Of a stretch of DNA of 64,000 bases, positions 1 through 9,150 are shown piece after piece (position 1 is the stretch's first letter; each line of letters starts with the position of its first letter). A program made the position numbers and the translations under genes. This DNA is from Anoxybacteroides rupiense (lineage in GTDB: Bacteria > Bacillota > Bacilli > Bacillales > Anoxybacillaceae). The notes below the pieces were generated by a model that worked only from the letters and a program-made list of their open reading frames with translations, was not told the origin of the DNA and made no database searches. The stretch spans positions 186,001 to 250,000 of the forward strand of contig NZ_JACIDF010000003.1 in the NCBI RefSeq assembly GCF_014196195.1, read 5' to 3'.

Positions 1-759
1 TTAGAAGAAGGGAATATTTCAAAAACATATAAAGATTATTTAACACAGCAGCTGAAAATTAACGAATATCGTCTAAAACATGATATTAAACCGATCGCGT
101 CCAATACATTTTGGGGATATCTTGAAAGCTCGGCTGGCATGATTTCTCTTGTTACGTTGTTTACAATCATTGTCGCCGCAGGAAGTGTGGCTAGCGAGTT
201 TTCATGGGGAACGATTAAACTGCTGCTGATCCGGCCGACAAACCGCGCTAAAATTTTGCTTTCGAAATACATGGCTGCTTTGTTGTTTGCGATTGGGTTG
301 CTCGTTCTTTTGTTTGCGGTTTCCGCGATAAGCGGCGCTGCCCTTTTTGGGATCGAGACGATCAAAGAGCCGTATTTAGCGTATCAAAACGGCGAGGTCG
401 TAGAAAAGAGCATGATATGGTATGTATTGCAAATGTATGCGCTCAATTGCGCTGACTTAGTGATGATGACCACTTTCGCTTTTATGATTTCGACCGTTTT
501 TCGCAATCAATCGCTTGCGATTGGCTTAGCCACTTTTTCCTTATTTATTGGTCCGCAGATCACATATTTCTTAGCGATGAAATTTGACTGGGCTAAATAT
601 TTGTTGTTTGCCAATACCAATTTGTCCCAATATCTTGATGGAATGCCGATGGTCGAAGGAATGACGATGTCGTTTTCGATTATGATGCTGCTTCTTTATT
701 TTCTCGTGTTTAATGCACTTGCATGGTTGATTTTTCAAAAGCGTGACATCGCTGCTTAA
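1..759 (+). CDS. ABC-2 type transporter permease, 5' end outside the window
   Basis: The reading frame is open from base 1, so this is the C-terminal 252 residues of a longer protein. After a soluble stretch of about 45 residues it shows five or six hydrophobic membrane segments. The first carries the sequence GSVASEFSWGTIKLLLIRP, typical of ABC-2 permeases of the NatB/YxlG/bacitracin-export type, where an amphipathic helix and an S-x-E-x-x-x-GT-K motif follow TM2. The partner ATPase would be expected just upstream, outside the window. The gene ends before a clear terminator at 791-823. The substrate cannot be inferred. Confidence 0.8.
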   Translation, partial: LEEGNISKTYKDYLTQQLKINEYRLKHDIKPIASNTFWGYLESSAGMISLVTLFTIIVAAGSVASEFSWGTIKLLLIRPTNRAKILLSKYMAALLFAIGLLVLLFAVSAISGAALFGIETIKEPYLAYQNGEVVEKSMIWYVLQMYALNCADLVMMTTFAFMISTVFRNQSLAIGLATFSLFIGPQITYFLAMKFDWAKYLLFANTNLSQYLDGMPMVEGMTMSFSIMMLLLYFLVFNALAWLIFQKRDIAA

Positions 760-790
760 AAGAGGAGGACACGAACGATACAAGTTTGAG

Positions 791-823
791 AAAGGATGCC
801 GAATTTTAAAGGCATCCTTTTAT
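791..823 (+). terminator. Rho-independent terminator after the ABC permease
   Basis: A perfect 10-bp stem, AAAGGATGCC (791-800) with GGCATCCTTT (811-820), is followed by a short T-rich stretch. Confidence 0.75.
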
Positions 824-1222
824 GCTGGAAAAGCAGCGATTGGCTTTAAAGCTCATTCGGTGATTGGATCTTTGCAAACGGCTTTTCTTTTCGAAAAAAT
901 CATTTGGATAGCAACATCATCCACTGAAAAGTCTTCCACTTCTTTAACCAAGTGTCGGTGGGAGACATACATTTATCGGGGGTTCCGAAGCACCTGCTTG
1001 ACGAACTCCCCTACGTTTTGGACATGAGAGCATCGCTGTCGTCAAAATTTGAAAGTAAGAGCATATGATTAAGAATGGCCGCCCCCATATTCTGAAGGTT
1101 ACACGCTATAAGCCTCGCATAAGAATGCTATTGCGACATAAAATATATGTGCGGTTTTTTGGCGTCTCCGATTTCATCTCATTCTTTCGCTTTTTATTAT
1201 GGCATGATCAATATTTTTCTCA
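824..1222. other. Gene-poor spacer with one orphan IS200/IS605-like end
   Basis: No credible gene is present. An open frame at 743-1027 runs through the terminator and has no ribosome binding site. The stretch contains a copy of the hairpin family described at 915-973 and otherwise looks like decayed sequence. Confidence 0.5.
915..973 (+). repeat. Orphan IS200/IS605-like right-end / omega-RNA-like hairpin, copy 1
   Basis: The segment starts with CATCATCCACTGAAAAGTC, continues into a pyrimidine-rich arm (CTTCCACTTC), a short AACC loop and a G-rich arm (GTCGGTGGGAG), and ends ACATACATT. The same architecture occurs at 6235-6292 (minus strand) and 57351-57409. This layout resembles the 3' stem-loop of TnpB-associated omega RNAs, but no tnpB gene is nearby, so the transposon assignment is inference. 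Confidence 0.45.
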
Positions 1223-1251
1223 TTGACTTTTTCGAGTGTAATAGTTATATT
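1223..1251 (+). promoter_or_regulatory. Sigma-A promoter of the MarR-MMPL operon
   Basis: TTGACT at 1223-1228 and TATATT at 1246-1251 are separated by 17 bp. The operator-like palindrome follows at the expected transcription start. Confidence 0.7.
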
Positions 1252-1263
1252 GTTTAACAGTTA

Positions 1264-1278
1264 AATAGTTTAACTATT
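1264..1278. promoter_or_regulatory. Probable MarR operator
   Basis: A perfect inverted repeat, AATAGTT-T-AACTATT, lies between the promoter and the start of the MarR gene. Its position fits autorepression, which is usual for MarR regulators paired with exporters. Binding itself is inferred. Confidence 0.6.
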
Positions 1279-1291
1279 GGGTGGTGATTTT

Positions 1292-1744
1292 TTGCAGTCG
1301 AAAAAAGTAAAAGAGCTGGTTGAACGGTATCTTTCCGTTTCATTTGATGTGATGAAAAGGGGGGCGATGCTTGTCAAGTGTGAGCTTGACGAAGACATAA
1401 CAAACGATCAATATTATTTGCTGCGCTATATGTACAAGCGAGGCATTTGCACCTCGACAGAGCTTGCTTCCGCATTTATTGTCAATAAAAGTGCGATTAC
1501 TGCGATGACCAATCGTCTTGTAGAAAAAGAAATGGTTCGCAGGATACGGGATGAAAAAGATCGCCGCGTTATTTACTTAACATTAACCGAAAAAGGGATG
1601 CGGTGGTTTCAAGAGACAGAAGAAAAAATTCATAAACTTGTCGGATCATTCATAACTAAATTTTCAGAGCAAGAAATTGAAATGTTTCTTCAACTGTATG
1701 AAAAACTGGCATCTGCTTTGCATGAAATGGAGGTAGAAGCGTGA
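1292..1744 (+). CDS. MarR-family transcriptional regulator (YdgG-like)
   Basis: A 150-residue winged-helix protein. The central region carries the recognition helix (TSTELASAFIVNKSAITAMT) followed by the MarR wing signature DEKDRRVIYLTLTEKG. An in-frame TTG exists at 1277, but the TTG at 1292 is chosen because GGGTGGTGA lies at proper distance from it. The gene's last bases overlap the GTG start of the downstream MMPL exporter, so the two are translationally coupled. By analogy with B. subtilis ydgG-ydgH it probably represses the exporter operon and releases it on binding a hydrophobic ligand. The ligand is unknown. Confidence 0.85.
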   Translation: MQSKKVKELVERYLSVSFDVMKRGAMLVKCELDEDITNDQYYLLRYMYKRGICTSTELASAFIVNKSAITAMTNRLVEKEMVRRIRDEKDRRVIYLTLTEKGMRWFQETEEKIHKLVGSFITKFSEQEIEMFLQLYEKLASALHEMEVEA

Positions 1745-4700
1745 GGGCGATTATTAAAGGGAAATGGTTGGTATTAGGCATATGGGTGCTTGCAGCTGTG
1801 CTGTTAGTCATGACAGCCCCGAATATGGCCGACCTTATTCGCGAAAAAGGACAAATTACGGTTCCGAAAGGATATTCCTCGACATTGGCTTCCGAGATCT
1901 TGGAGGAAGTCCAGAAGAAGCAGAAAACGGGCGATGAATTGAGCGTGGCGCTTGTGTTTCACCGCGATGGGAAGTTGACCGATCGGGATTGGAAAGAAGC
2001 GGAACAAGCGATTGAACAATTAGAAAAGAATAAAGATAAGCTTGGTATTACACAAATTGTATCGCCTTTTCAAGAAAAAGAGCTAAAAGATCAGCTTGTG
2101 TCCAAAGATGGAACCACCATACTCACATCGCTTAAAATAGAGCGGAACGATCGCAGCGCCAAACAAATGAGTGATGCGTTGTACAAGGCGATTGATAATA
2201 TTTCGTTAGAGCACTATTATACAAGCGGCTGGATGATCGATGAAGATGTTGTAGTCAGCTCGCAAGAAGGAGTAAAGAAAACAGAAGGAATTACAGTCGT
2301 CTTTATTTTAGCGGTTTTATTAATTGTATTCCGTTCACCAGTGGCGCCGTTTATTCCGCTGCTCGCAGTCGGAATCACATATGTCGTATCGCAATCCATT
2401 GTGGCCTTTTTAGTTGATCAAGTGAATTTTCCGCTTTCGACGTTTACTCAAACCTTTTTAGTGGCGGTATTGTTCGGAATTGGAACAGACTACTGCATTT
2501 TGCTTTTAAGCCGTTTTAAAGAAGAATTGTCGCGGCAGGGAACCAAAACAGAGGCCATTGTGGCCACGTATCGCACCGCTGGAAAGACCGTGTTATTTAG
2601 CGGTTTTGCCGTTATGATTGGTTTTGCGGCGATCGGGTTGTCAACATTTAAGTTATATCAATCCGCCGCAGCTGTTGCCGTTGGGATTGCTGTGCTTCTC
2701 ATAGCGCTGATGACACTTGTTCCATTTTTTATGGCGGTGCTTGGTCCAAAGCTATTTTGGCCATTAAAAGGCTCGCTTGAGCATAAACAAAGCAAGCTAT
2801 GGGAAGTAGCAGGACGCTTTTCCTTTGCCAAACCGCTTGTATCGCTCGCGATTGTAGCGGTGATTACGCTTCCTGTCTTATTAACATATGATGGGAAATT
2901 GTCGTTCAACTCTATGGAGGAGATTGGTGACCATTATTCATCGGTTAAAGCATTTAATATTATTGCCGATAGCTTTGGTCCAGGAGAAGCGATGCCGACG
3001 CAAATTGTCATGAAAAATGATGAAAATATGAATTCTGATGAATATTTTTATTTAATTGAAAAAATGAGCAGAGAAATTGAGAGGGTCGATGGCGTCGACC
3101 ACGTTCGCTCTGTCACTCGGCCAACAGGAGAGCCGATTGAGCAGCTATTTGTGACAGAACAAGCAAAGCAGCTGAAAGATGGAATTGGCCAAGGAGCAGA
3201 CGGCATCGAACAAATTCGCTCCGGATTAAGTCAAGCAAGCCAACAGTTGTCTGCTTCTGCGCCGCAATTGAAACAGGCGACAGATGGGATTCAAGGGCTT
3301 GTATCAGGCACGAATCAATTGAAAACAGGAGTCAGCGATTTGCAGAAAGGATTACAGCAAATTGAGAAAGGCGTTCGCGATGGCTCAGTAGGGGCTGGAG
3401 AAATTAAAAACGGCCTTGCATCCGTGCAAGCAAATGCTAAAAAATTGCTGGCAGGAGCAGAACAGCTTCTGCAAGGCTATGAAAGCGCCGGTTCTGGATT
3501 ATCGTCATTGCTTGGGCAATATGAACAAATACAGTCCGGCATGAGCGTGTTATCACAGCAATTGTCAGCGGTAAATGGTTCGTTGAATCATATTGAGCAA
3601 ACACATCCGGAGTTACAGCAAGATGCTGAGTATCAACAAACAAAAGCAGGAGTGGCTCAGCTTGCCGAGCAGTCCAAGCAAATGGCTGGAGGATTGGCCC
3701 AACTGAATGGCGCATTGCAAAAAACAACCGCCGGTGTGCGCCAAGCCAATCGTTCGTTTCATGATCTGATTGCTGGACAAAAAGCGCTGATTGATGGCAT
3801 GACCAAATTAATCGCTGGATTGGAACAGTTGCAGCAAGGAATGGATAAAGCTGCGGACGGCCAGCAGCAAATTGTTCAACAATTGCCGCAACTCGCTAAT
3901 GGATTAAATCAAGTGAATAATGGACAGGAGCAGCTATTGACAGGTTTTTCACAGCTTGATGGGCAAATGAATGAGCTTATCGGGGGATTAGACCAAAGCG
4001 TGAACGGGCTCAAACAGGTCGAAAATGGCCTTGGCTCTGCACAAAGCTACCTCTCTGAGTTATCATCTTCGCCAGATGAAGAATTAGCGGGATGGTATAT
4101 GCCAAAACAAGTGCTTGAAAGCCAAGAATTTGCTCAGGCTAAAGAAGCTTATATGTCGAAGGATGGAAAAGTTGTCACAGTAGATGTTGTATTTAAGAAA
4201 AATCCTTATTCGACAGAAACAATCAATCAAGTGAAAGAATTGAAGCAGGCCATTAAGCGAGCGGTTAAAGATACAAAATTAGAAAACGCCAAAGTAGGAA
4301 TCGGCGGAGTTACAAGCGTTTATTCGGATTTAGACCAAGTTTCGCAAAAAGATTATTCGCGCACGGTCATGTTTATGTTTATCGGAATTGCGCTGATTTT
4401 GATCGCTTTATTGCGCTCGTTTATCATGCCGATGTATTTGATTTTATCGCTTGTATTGACATACTACACGTCGATGGCTGTCACAGAATTGATTTTCGTC
4501 AATCTGCTTGGTTATGCCGGAATTAACTGGGCAGTGCCGTTTTTCGCTTTTGTGATCTTAATGGCGCTTGGCATTGATTACAGCATTTTCTTAATGGATC
4601 GTTTCAACGAGTATAAGGATAAGCCAATACAGGAAGCGATGATTGAGGCAATGAAAAATATGGGAACGGTCATTATTTCTGCCGTTGTCATTTTAGGCGG

Positions 4701-4866
4701 AACATTTGCAGCTATGTACCCATCCGGCGTGCTTTCATTGCTGCAAATTGCGACCATTGTTTTAACAGGATTAATTCTATATGCTTTTGTCGTCCTGCCG
4801 CTATTTATCCCTGTGATGGTCAAAATGTTCGGAAAGGCGAACTGGTGGCCGTACATCAGACAATAA
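1741..4866 (+). CDS. MMPL/RND-family membrane exporter (YdgH-like)
   Basis: A 1041-residue two-half transporter. TM1 is at about residues 8-26, followed by an extracytoplasmic domain, then five or six TMs (about 180-340). A second, very large extracytoplasmic region (about 385-865) is followed by the last TM bundle. Each half has the MMPL G-x-D-Y signature: GTDY near residue 248 and GIDY near 943. Residues about 480-790 form a long Gln/Gly-rich helical repeat (units such as QLxxGLxQLxxG) like that of YhgE/Pip proteins. Start GTG at 1741 overlaps the MarR stop, with GGAGGT at 1728-1733. It probably exports lipids or amphipathic drugs. A terminator follows. Confidence 0.88.
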   Translation: MRAIIKGKWLVLGIWVLAAVLLVMTAPNMADLIREKGQITVPKGYSSTLASEILEEVQKKQKTGDELSVALVFHRDGKLTDRDWKEAEQAIEQLEKNKDKLGITQIVSPFQEKELKDQLVSKDGTTILTSLKIERNDRSAKQMSDALYKAIDNISLEHYYTSGWMIDEDVVVSSQEGVKKTEGITVVFILAVLLIVFRSPVAPFIPLLAVGITYVVSQSIVAFLVDQVNFPLSTFTQTFLVAVLFGIGTDYCILLLSRFKEELSRQGTKTEAIVATYRTAGKTVLFSGFAVMIGFAAIGLSTFKLYQSAAAVAVGIAVLLIALMTLVPFFMAVLGPKLFWPLKGSLEHKQSKLWEVAGRFSFAKPLVSLAIVAVITLPVLLTYDGKLSFNSMEEIGDHYSSVKAFNIIADSFGPGEAMPTQIVMKNDENMNSDEYFYLIEKMSREIERVDGVDHVRSVTRPTGEPIEQLFVTEQAKQLKDGIGQGADGIEQIRSGLSQASQQLSASAPQLKQATDGIQGLVSGTNQLKTGVSDLQKGLQQIEKGVRDGSVGAGEIKNGLASVQANAKKLLAGAEQLLQGYESAGSGLSSLLGQYEQIQSGMSVLSQQLSAVNGSLNHIEQTHPELQQDAEYQQTKAGVAQLAEQSKQMAGGLAQLNGALQKTTAGVRQANRSFHDLIAGQKALIDGMTKLIAGLEQLQQGMDKAADGQQQIVQQLPQLANGLNQVNNGQEQLLTGFSQLDGQMNELIGGLDQSVNGLKQVENGLGSAQSYLSELSSSPDEELAGWYMPKQVLESQEFAQAKEAYMSKDGKVVTVDVVFKKNPYSTETINQVKELKQAIKRAVKDTKLENAKVGIGGVTSVYSDLDQVSQKDYSRTVMFMFIGIALILIALLRSFIMPMYLILSLVLTYYTSMAVTELIFVNLLGYAGINWAVPFFAFVILMALGIDYSIFLMDRFNEYKDKPIQEAMIEAMKNMGTVIISAVVILGGTFAAMYPSGVLSLLQIATIVLTGLILYAFVVLPLFIPVMVKMFGKANWWPYIRQ

Positions 4867-4885
4867 ATAGGTTTTTCGTTAGCTT

Positions 4886-4928
4886 AAAAACCGGAGCAAG
4901 AGAGATGTTGTGCTCCGGTTTTTGTTTT
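4886..4928 (+). terminator. Terminator of the MarR-MMPL operon
   Basis: A 13-bp stem, AAAAACCGGAGCA (4886-4898) with TGCTCCGGTTTTT (4911-4923), with the T run built into the 3' arm. Confidence 0.85.
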
Positions 4929-5090
4929 TGAACAGTTGAAGATCTAGAGGAGACGGACAAAAGCTATATAAGAAGTAAGCAATGCCCAGATGGTCGCAAA
5001 AAAGCTATGCGTTCCCGCTTCGATATAATTGGAGGATGAGATTGAAAAACGGCTTCGCTTCTTTACCTATCGCCCTGTTTTCCTGGATGG

Positions 5091-6014
5091 TTACTTAAAC
5101 TTCATAGCGATTTGCTTCGCTTTTTCCGTATTGGCGAAATGGAGTTTGGCACATGCTTCGAGAGAGGCCTCGCCGTGGGTTTGAATGAGGCTGGCGGCCG
5201 CTCTGTCAACATGCTCTCCTGCGCCTTTAGGGAGATTCATTCCCATTTGCTCGCTTAATTTGTCCATTTCGTGCAAAAATAGATAACGGGCAATGATCGA
5301 AGCGGCCGCTACCGCGATATGGACCGTTTCTGCTTTTGGAATGCAATAGACGTGATCGCGGATGACATGGCGTTCCCCTTCTAGATAGAGAAAATATCGA
5401 TCACGTTCAATAAACTGATCAATGATAATGGCTTCAGGTGATGCGGGAGCCAGCTTTTGTACAAGCTTTTTGATCGCTTCATTATGAAGCAGCGCCTTTA
5501 TTTTTGTTTGCGGCATTCCGTTTTGTTGCCACTGGTTATAAGTGTGGTTTGAAAGCACAGCTTGCTCATACTCGATTTTTTCCATCAATAAAGGAGCAAG
5601 ACGGCAAATCGCCTCATCTGTCAATTGCTTCGAGTCTTTGACGCCCATTTTTGCAAGTGAAGAGATTTGCTCTTTAGCGACATAAGCGGCCACAACGACG
5701 ATCGGGCCGAAATAATCGCCTGTCCCTACTTCATCTGAACCGACGGCAGACACAATGGACAATCGCGAAGAAGATGTGTTTTGCTCTTTCAATGTCGGCT
5801 GCTGTGAAGCAGGAATGCTCCATATTTGTGCTTCTTTCTCTGCTTCTTTCCCTTGGAATAGCACCTTTCCTGATCGGTAGGCAGTAATCGTGCAGCCATT
5901 TTTTTTTGCAACAAATAAAGCGCCGGCAGGAAGATGCCCTGTTATATACGAATTATAATACTGTTCCATGCGCTTTATCGTACTTTCTGTCGCTTGTATA
6001 ACATAATTAGCCAC
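5091..6014 (-). CDS. rnhC: Ribonuclease HIII
   Basis: A 307-residue RNase HIII, which cuts the RNA strand of RNA/DNA hybrids, including R-loops and replication primers. The N-terminal TBP-like substrate-binding domain (CTITAYRSGKVLFQG) is followed by the catalytic fold. GSDEVGTGDYFGPIVV provides the first acidic pair and VKDSKQL follows; further acidic residues lie downstream. The upstream GTG at 6023 sits inside the Shine-Dalgarno sequence, so the GTG at 6014, preceded by AAGAAGGTGA, is the better start. It is the only gene of the 5-33 kb stretch on the minus strand. Its divergent position before zapA is as in B. subtilis. Confidence 0.95.
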   Translation of the reverse strand: MANYVIQATESTIKRMEQYYNSYITGHLPAGALFVAKKNGCTITAYRSGKVLFQGKEAEKEAQIWSIPASQQPTLKEQNTSSSRLSIVSAVGSDEVGTGDYFGPIVVVAAYVAKEQISSLAKMGVKDSKQLTDEAICRLAPLLMEKIEYEQAVLSNHTYNQWQQNGMPQTKIKALLHNEAIKKLVQKLAPASPEAIIIDQFIERDRYFLYLEGERHVIRDHVYCIPKAETVHIAVAAASIIARYLFLHEMDKLSEQMGMNLPKGAGEHVDRAAASLIQTHGEASLEACAKLHFANTEKAKQIAMKFK

Positions 6015-6147
6015 TATATTCACCTTCTTATCAATGGATTGGGATGTTGAATCATCCTTGTTTTTTCATTCGATTCTTCGCGTTTCGGCTGTAATCACTC
6101 CATGTTTCTTACTATTTTGACCGATCATGAAGAAAAATCGATTTCAT

Positions 6148-6166
6148 TTTATGATACTATCATAAA
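6148..6166. repeat. Perfect 19-bp palindrome in the rnhC-zapA intergenic region
   Basis: TTTATGATA-C-TATCATAAA is an exact inverted repeat with a one-base centre. It lies about 130 bp upstream of rnhC on the minus strand. It could be an operator or a small hairpin; no regulator can be named. Confidence 0.5.
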
Positions 6167-6234
6167 GAATGGAATGCTGTCTTTTATGGTTTCACTATGT
6201 ACATAGCTGCATCTTGAAGAAAGAACTGCTCATC

Positions 6235-6292
6235 TATGAACGTCCCCCGCCTCCACTTTGTTTAGAGGTGGGTGACTTCTCGGTGGATGATG
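6235..6292 (-). repeat. Orphan IS200/IS605-like right-end / omega-RNA-like hairpin, copy 2
   Basis: Read on the minus strand it begins CATCATCCACCGAGAAGTC, then CACCCACCTC, an AAACAAA loop, GTGGAGGCGGGGGA and a terminal GTTCATAG. It matches the copies at 915-973 and 57351-57409 in order and sequence. The remainder of the spacer from 6015 to 6503 holds no supportable gene. A 62-codon frame at 6169-6357 is the antisense of this element. Confidence 0.5.
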
Positions 6293-6440
6293 TTAAACAG
6301 CTAAAGAATGCCTTCGTCACGTATAGCGTGGCAAACATTCAAACGAATGTTCGTTGAAGCGATGTTATAAACCAAGAATGAATTCTTTCTAAATGGAGAG
6401 ACTTGATACTTGGATAGATAAGTAAGAAAAACATGTTTAC

Positions 6441-6469
6441 TTTAACTATAACAGCATTCATGATATGAT
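6441..6469 (+). promoter_or_regulatory. Possible promoter of zapA-cvpA
   Basis: TTTAAC (6441-6446) and TATGAT (6464-6469) with a 17-bp spacer, about 35 bp before the zapA start. The -35 is weak. Confidence 0.4.
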
Positions 6470-6503
6470 AAACAATAGGATTTTGCAGAATGGGGGAAAT
6501 CAT

Positions 6504-6770
6504 TTGGCGGAGCAACACAAAACGCGAATTACAGTCGATATATACGGACAACAATACTCCATTGTTGGTACGGAAAGCTCTAGCCATATTCGGTTAGTAG
6601 CATCGATTGTAGATGATAAAATGCGGGAAATAAGCTCAAAAAATCCGACACTTGATGTCACAAAGCTAGCCGTGTTAACAGCAGTTAACGCTGTTCATGA
6701 ATATATTAAATTGAAAGAGGAATATGACCGACTTTTACAACAAATGAAGAAACGAGAAAAGGATGAGTGA
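6504..6770 (+). CDS. zapA: Cell division protein ZapA
   Basis: An 88-residue protein that bundles FtsZ filaments at the division ring. The N-terminal [20 protein letters not shown] matches the Bacillus ZapA beta-hairpin, and the C-terminal half is a coiled-coil helix ([23 protein letters not shown]). A TTG at 6504 is chosen as start, since GGGGGAAA stands just before it and the protein family begins about here; the ATG at 6465 would overlap the proposed promoter. The stop nearly touches cvpA, forming a two-gene operon. Confidence 0.92.
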   Translation: MAEQHKTRITVDIYGQQYSIVGTESSSHIRLVASIVDDKMREISSKNPTLDVTKLAVLTAVNAVHEYIKLKEEYDRLLQQMKKREKDE

Positions 6771-6774
6771 TTCC

Positions 6775-7314
6775 ATGGTGGATGTCGTATTGCTTTTCAT
6801 CCTTTTAACAGGGTTTATGATCGGATTAAAGCGAGGATTTATTTTGCAGTTTATCCATATGGCAGGTTTTCTGATTGCTTTTATTATTGCCTATATGAAT
6901 TATGAAAAATTGGTGCCGACGCTGCGATTGTGGATTCCATATCCTTCCTTTGGAGATCCAGAGACGGTAAAGATGCTATTTGAAAGCGCTCACCTTGATG
7001 AGGCATATTATCGAGCAATGGCGTTTGCCCTTTTATTTTTTGCGACAAAAATTGTGATGCAAATCATCGGCTCGATGCTTGATTTTGTTGCACAACTGCC
7101 TCTTTTAAGAAGCATCAACCGCTGGGCGGGCGGAGCTCTTGGATTTGTCGAGGTGTATTTGCTTGTCTTTTTATTGCTGTATATCGGAGCTCTTATTCCG
7201 ATTGAAAGCTGGCAGGCTCAATTGCAGAATTCTTTGATGGCAGGTGCGATTGTCAAGCATACTCCTTTTTTATCGGATATGCTGAAGCATATGTGGATTC
7301 ACTACATATCGTAG
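6775..7314 (+). CDS. cvpA: CvpA-family membrane protein (YshB)
   Basis: A 179-residue protein with four hydrophobic segments. It starts VDVVLLFILLTGFMIGLKRGF, the conserved N-terminus of the CvpA/colicin V production family. In Bacillus it is linked to envelope or division functions, but its molecular role is not established. An in-frame ATG at 6763 overlaps the zapA stop. The ATG at 6775 aligns better with family members and has AAGGA upstream, though its spacing is long, so the start is uncertain by four codons. A terminator follows. Confidence 0.85.
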   Translation: MVDVVLLFILLTGFMIGLKRGFILQFIHMAGFLIAFIIAYMNYEKLVPTLRLWIPYPSFGDPETVKMLFESAHLDEAYYRAMAFALLFFATKIVMQIIGSMLDFVAQLPLLRSINRWAGGALGFVEVYLLVFLLLYIGALIPIESWQAQLQNSLMAGAIVKHTPFLSDMLKHMWIHYIS

Positions 7315-7315
7315 T

Positions 7316-7346
7316 AACTTCTCTATGAGAGTAGAGAAGTTTTTTG
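7316..7346 (+). terminator. Terminator of zapA-cvpA
   Basis: AACTTCTCTA (7316-7325) pairs with TAGAGAAGTT (7332-7341) and runs into TTTT. It separates cvpA from polX. Confidence 0.75.
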
Positions 7347-7408
7347 TGTTTTTCCAAGAAAACCTGTATCATTTTTGTAGTGAATGGTACGGACAGGTGG
7401 TGTTTCAA

Positions 7409-9145
7409 ATGAAAAATAAAAAAGATGTTATTCATTTACTAGAAACGATTGCTTTATATATGGAAATCAAAGGAGAAAACCCATTTAAAGTTTCTGCCTT
7501 TCGCAAAGCCGCTAACGCTTTAGAGACGGATGAGCGCAGCCTAACGGAAATGGATGACTTTACGAAATTGGCTGGCATCGGAAAGGGAACAGCGGCTGTG
7601 ATTACTGAATTTCTCGAGACGGGAACCTCTAAAACGCTTGAAGAATTGCAGAAGGAAATTCCCGATAGTCTTCTTTCTCTTTTAAAGATCCCAGGACTTG
7701 GAGGGAAAAAAATTGCAAAGTTGTACCAAGAGCTGGGTGTAACGGATATGGCTACTCTCAAAGCTGCTTGTCTGGCACAGCGTGTTCAAAAGCTTCCTGG
7801 ATTCGGAAAAAAAACAGAGGATAAAATTCTTGCCGCCATTGAAGAGGTGGGGTCGCGTCCCGAGCGCTTGCCTGTTGCCGCTGTCTTGCCTATTGCGGAA
7901 GAGATTGAGGCACAGCTTAGAGAAATGAAAGAAATCATTCGTTTTTCCCGTGCTGGCAGCCTGCGGCGCATGAAAGAAACGGTAAAGGATTTAGATTTTA
8001 TAATTGCGACGAAACGTCCGGAGAAGGTGCGTGAACAACTGCTGCAACTTGCCCATATTTCGCAAATTATTGCCAAAGGAGATACGAAAGTTTCGTTGCA
8101 GCTTCGTTATGAATATGAAATTGCTGTTGATTTTCGCTTAGTGACCGAAGAACAGTTTGCGACAACTCTGCATCATTTTACAGGCTCTAAAGAACACAAT
8201 GTTCGCATGAGGCAACTGGCGAAAGAACGAGGCGAAAAAATCAGTGAATACGGGGTTGAACAAGTAGAAACAGGGAGAGTCATGACATTTGCAAGCGAGC
8301 AAGAGCTTTTTGCTCATTTTCAGCTGCCGTTTATTCCTCCTGAGCTGAGGGAAGATGGAAGCGAGGTTGAAAAATATCAGAAAGATTATCCACTCATTGA
8401 GCTATCTGATATTCGCGGCGATTTGCATATGCACTCAACTTGGAGCGATGGCGCTTGCTCCATTGAAGAAATGGCAGAAGCGTGCCGAAAAAAAGGCTAC
8501 CATTATATGGCCATTACCGATCACTCCCAATTTTTGAGGGTAGCCAACGGTTTAACGGTGGAACGTCTGAAGAGACAAAGGGAAGAAATTGAACGTTTAA
8601 ATGCAAAATATCGCGATTTTACTATTTTAGCAGGCATTGAAATGGATATTTTGCCAGATGGAACGCTTGACTACGATGACGATGTATTGAAAGATTTAGA
8701 TTTTGTGATTGCTGCCATTCATACGGGATTCTCTCAAGATCAAGAGACGATCATGAAGCGGCTAAAGACGGCTTTCGAAAATATTCATGTCGATTTAATT
8801 GCTCATCCAACGGGACGGCTGATTGGGCGGCGCAGCGGTTATGCGGTTGATATCGACAGGCTGATTGAGTTAGCCAAGGAAACGAATACAGCCCTTGAGC
8901 TGAACGCCAATCCCCATCGTCTCGATTTAACCTATGCCTACTTAAAAAAAGCGCAGGAAGCAGGAGTAAAAGTGGCTATTAATACAGATGCCCATCACCT
9001 GCAGATGCTTGATGATATGAAGGTGGGGGTTGCGGCTGCGCGCAAAGGTTGGATTCGCAAAGAAACGGTGATGAATACATGGCCGCTTGAAAAGCTGCAG
9101 GAATTTTTACGCCGCCATGAGTACAATCACGAACGGAAGAGGTGA
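7409..9145 (+). CDS. polX: DNA polymerase/3'-5' exonuclease PolX
   Basis: A 578-residue repair polymerase of family X acting in base excision and gap filling. Helix-hairpin-helix segments ([36 protein letters not shown]) precede the nucleotidyltransferase core with SRAGSLRR and the catalytic acidic motif DLDFIIA near residue 195. A C-terminal PHP phosphoesterase domain starts at about residue 338 ([32 protein letters not shown]) and would supply the 3'-5' exonuclease. The ATG at 7409 is preceded by GGTGGTG; the longer frame runs back into the terminator. It overlaps no gene, but mutS2 starts six bases after its stop. Confidence 0.95.
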   Translation: MKNKKDVIHLLETIALYMEIKGENPFKVSAFRKAANALETDERSLTEMDDFTKLAGIGKGTAAVITEFLETGTSKTLEELQKEIPDSLLSLLKIPGLGGKKIAKLYQELGVTDMATLKAACLAQRVQKLPGFGKKTEDKILAAIEEVGSRPERLPVAAVLPIAEEIEAQLREMKEIIRFSRAGSLRRMKETVKDLDFIIATKRPEKVREQLLQLAHISQIIAKGDTKVSLQLRYEYEIAVDFRLVTEEQFATTLHHFTGSKEHNVRMRQLAKERGEKISEYGVEQVETGRVMTFASEQELFAHFQLPFIPPELREDGSEVEKYQKDYPLIELSDIRGDLHMHSTWSDGACSIEEMAEACRKKGYHYMAITDHSQFLRVANGLTVERLKRQREEIERLNAKYRDFTILAGIEMDILPDGTLDYDDDVLKDLDFVIAAIHTGFSQDQETIMKRLKTAFENIHVDLIAHPTGRLIGRRSGYAVDIDRLIELAKETNTALELNANPHRLDLTYAYLKKAQEAGVKVAINTDAHHLQMLDDMKVGVAAARKGWIRKETVMNTWPLEKLQEFLRRHEYNHERKR

Positions 9146-9150
9146 CACCA

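Noticed and set aside
743-1027. 94-codon ORF after the ABC permease
   Set aside because: It runs through a terminator hairpin and an IS-like repeat, with no ribosome binding site at its start.
6169-6357. 62-codon ORF upstream of zapA
   Set aside because: It is the antisense strand of the orphan hairpin element at 6235-6292.
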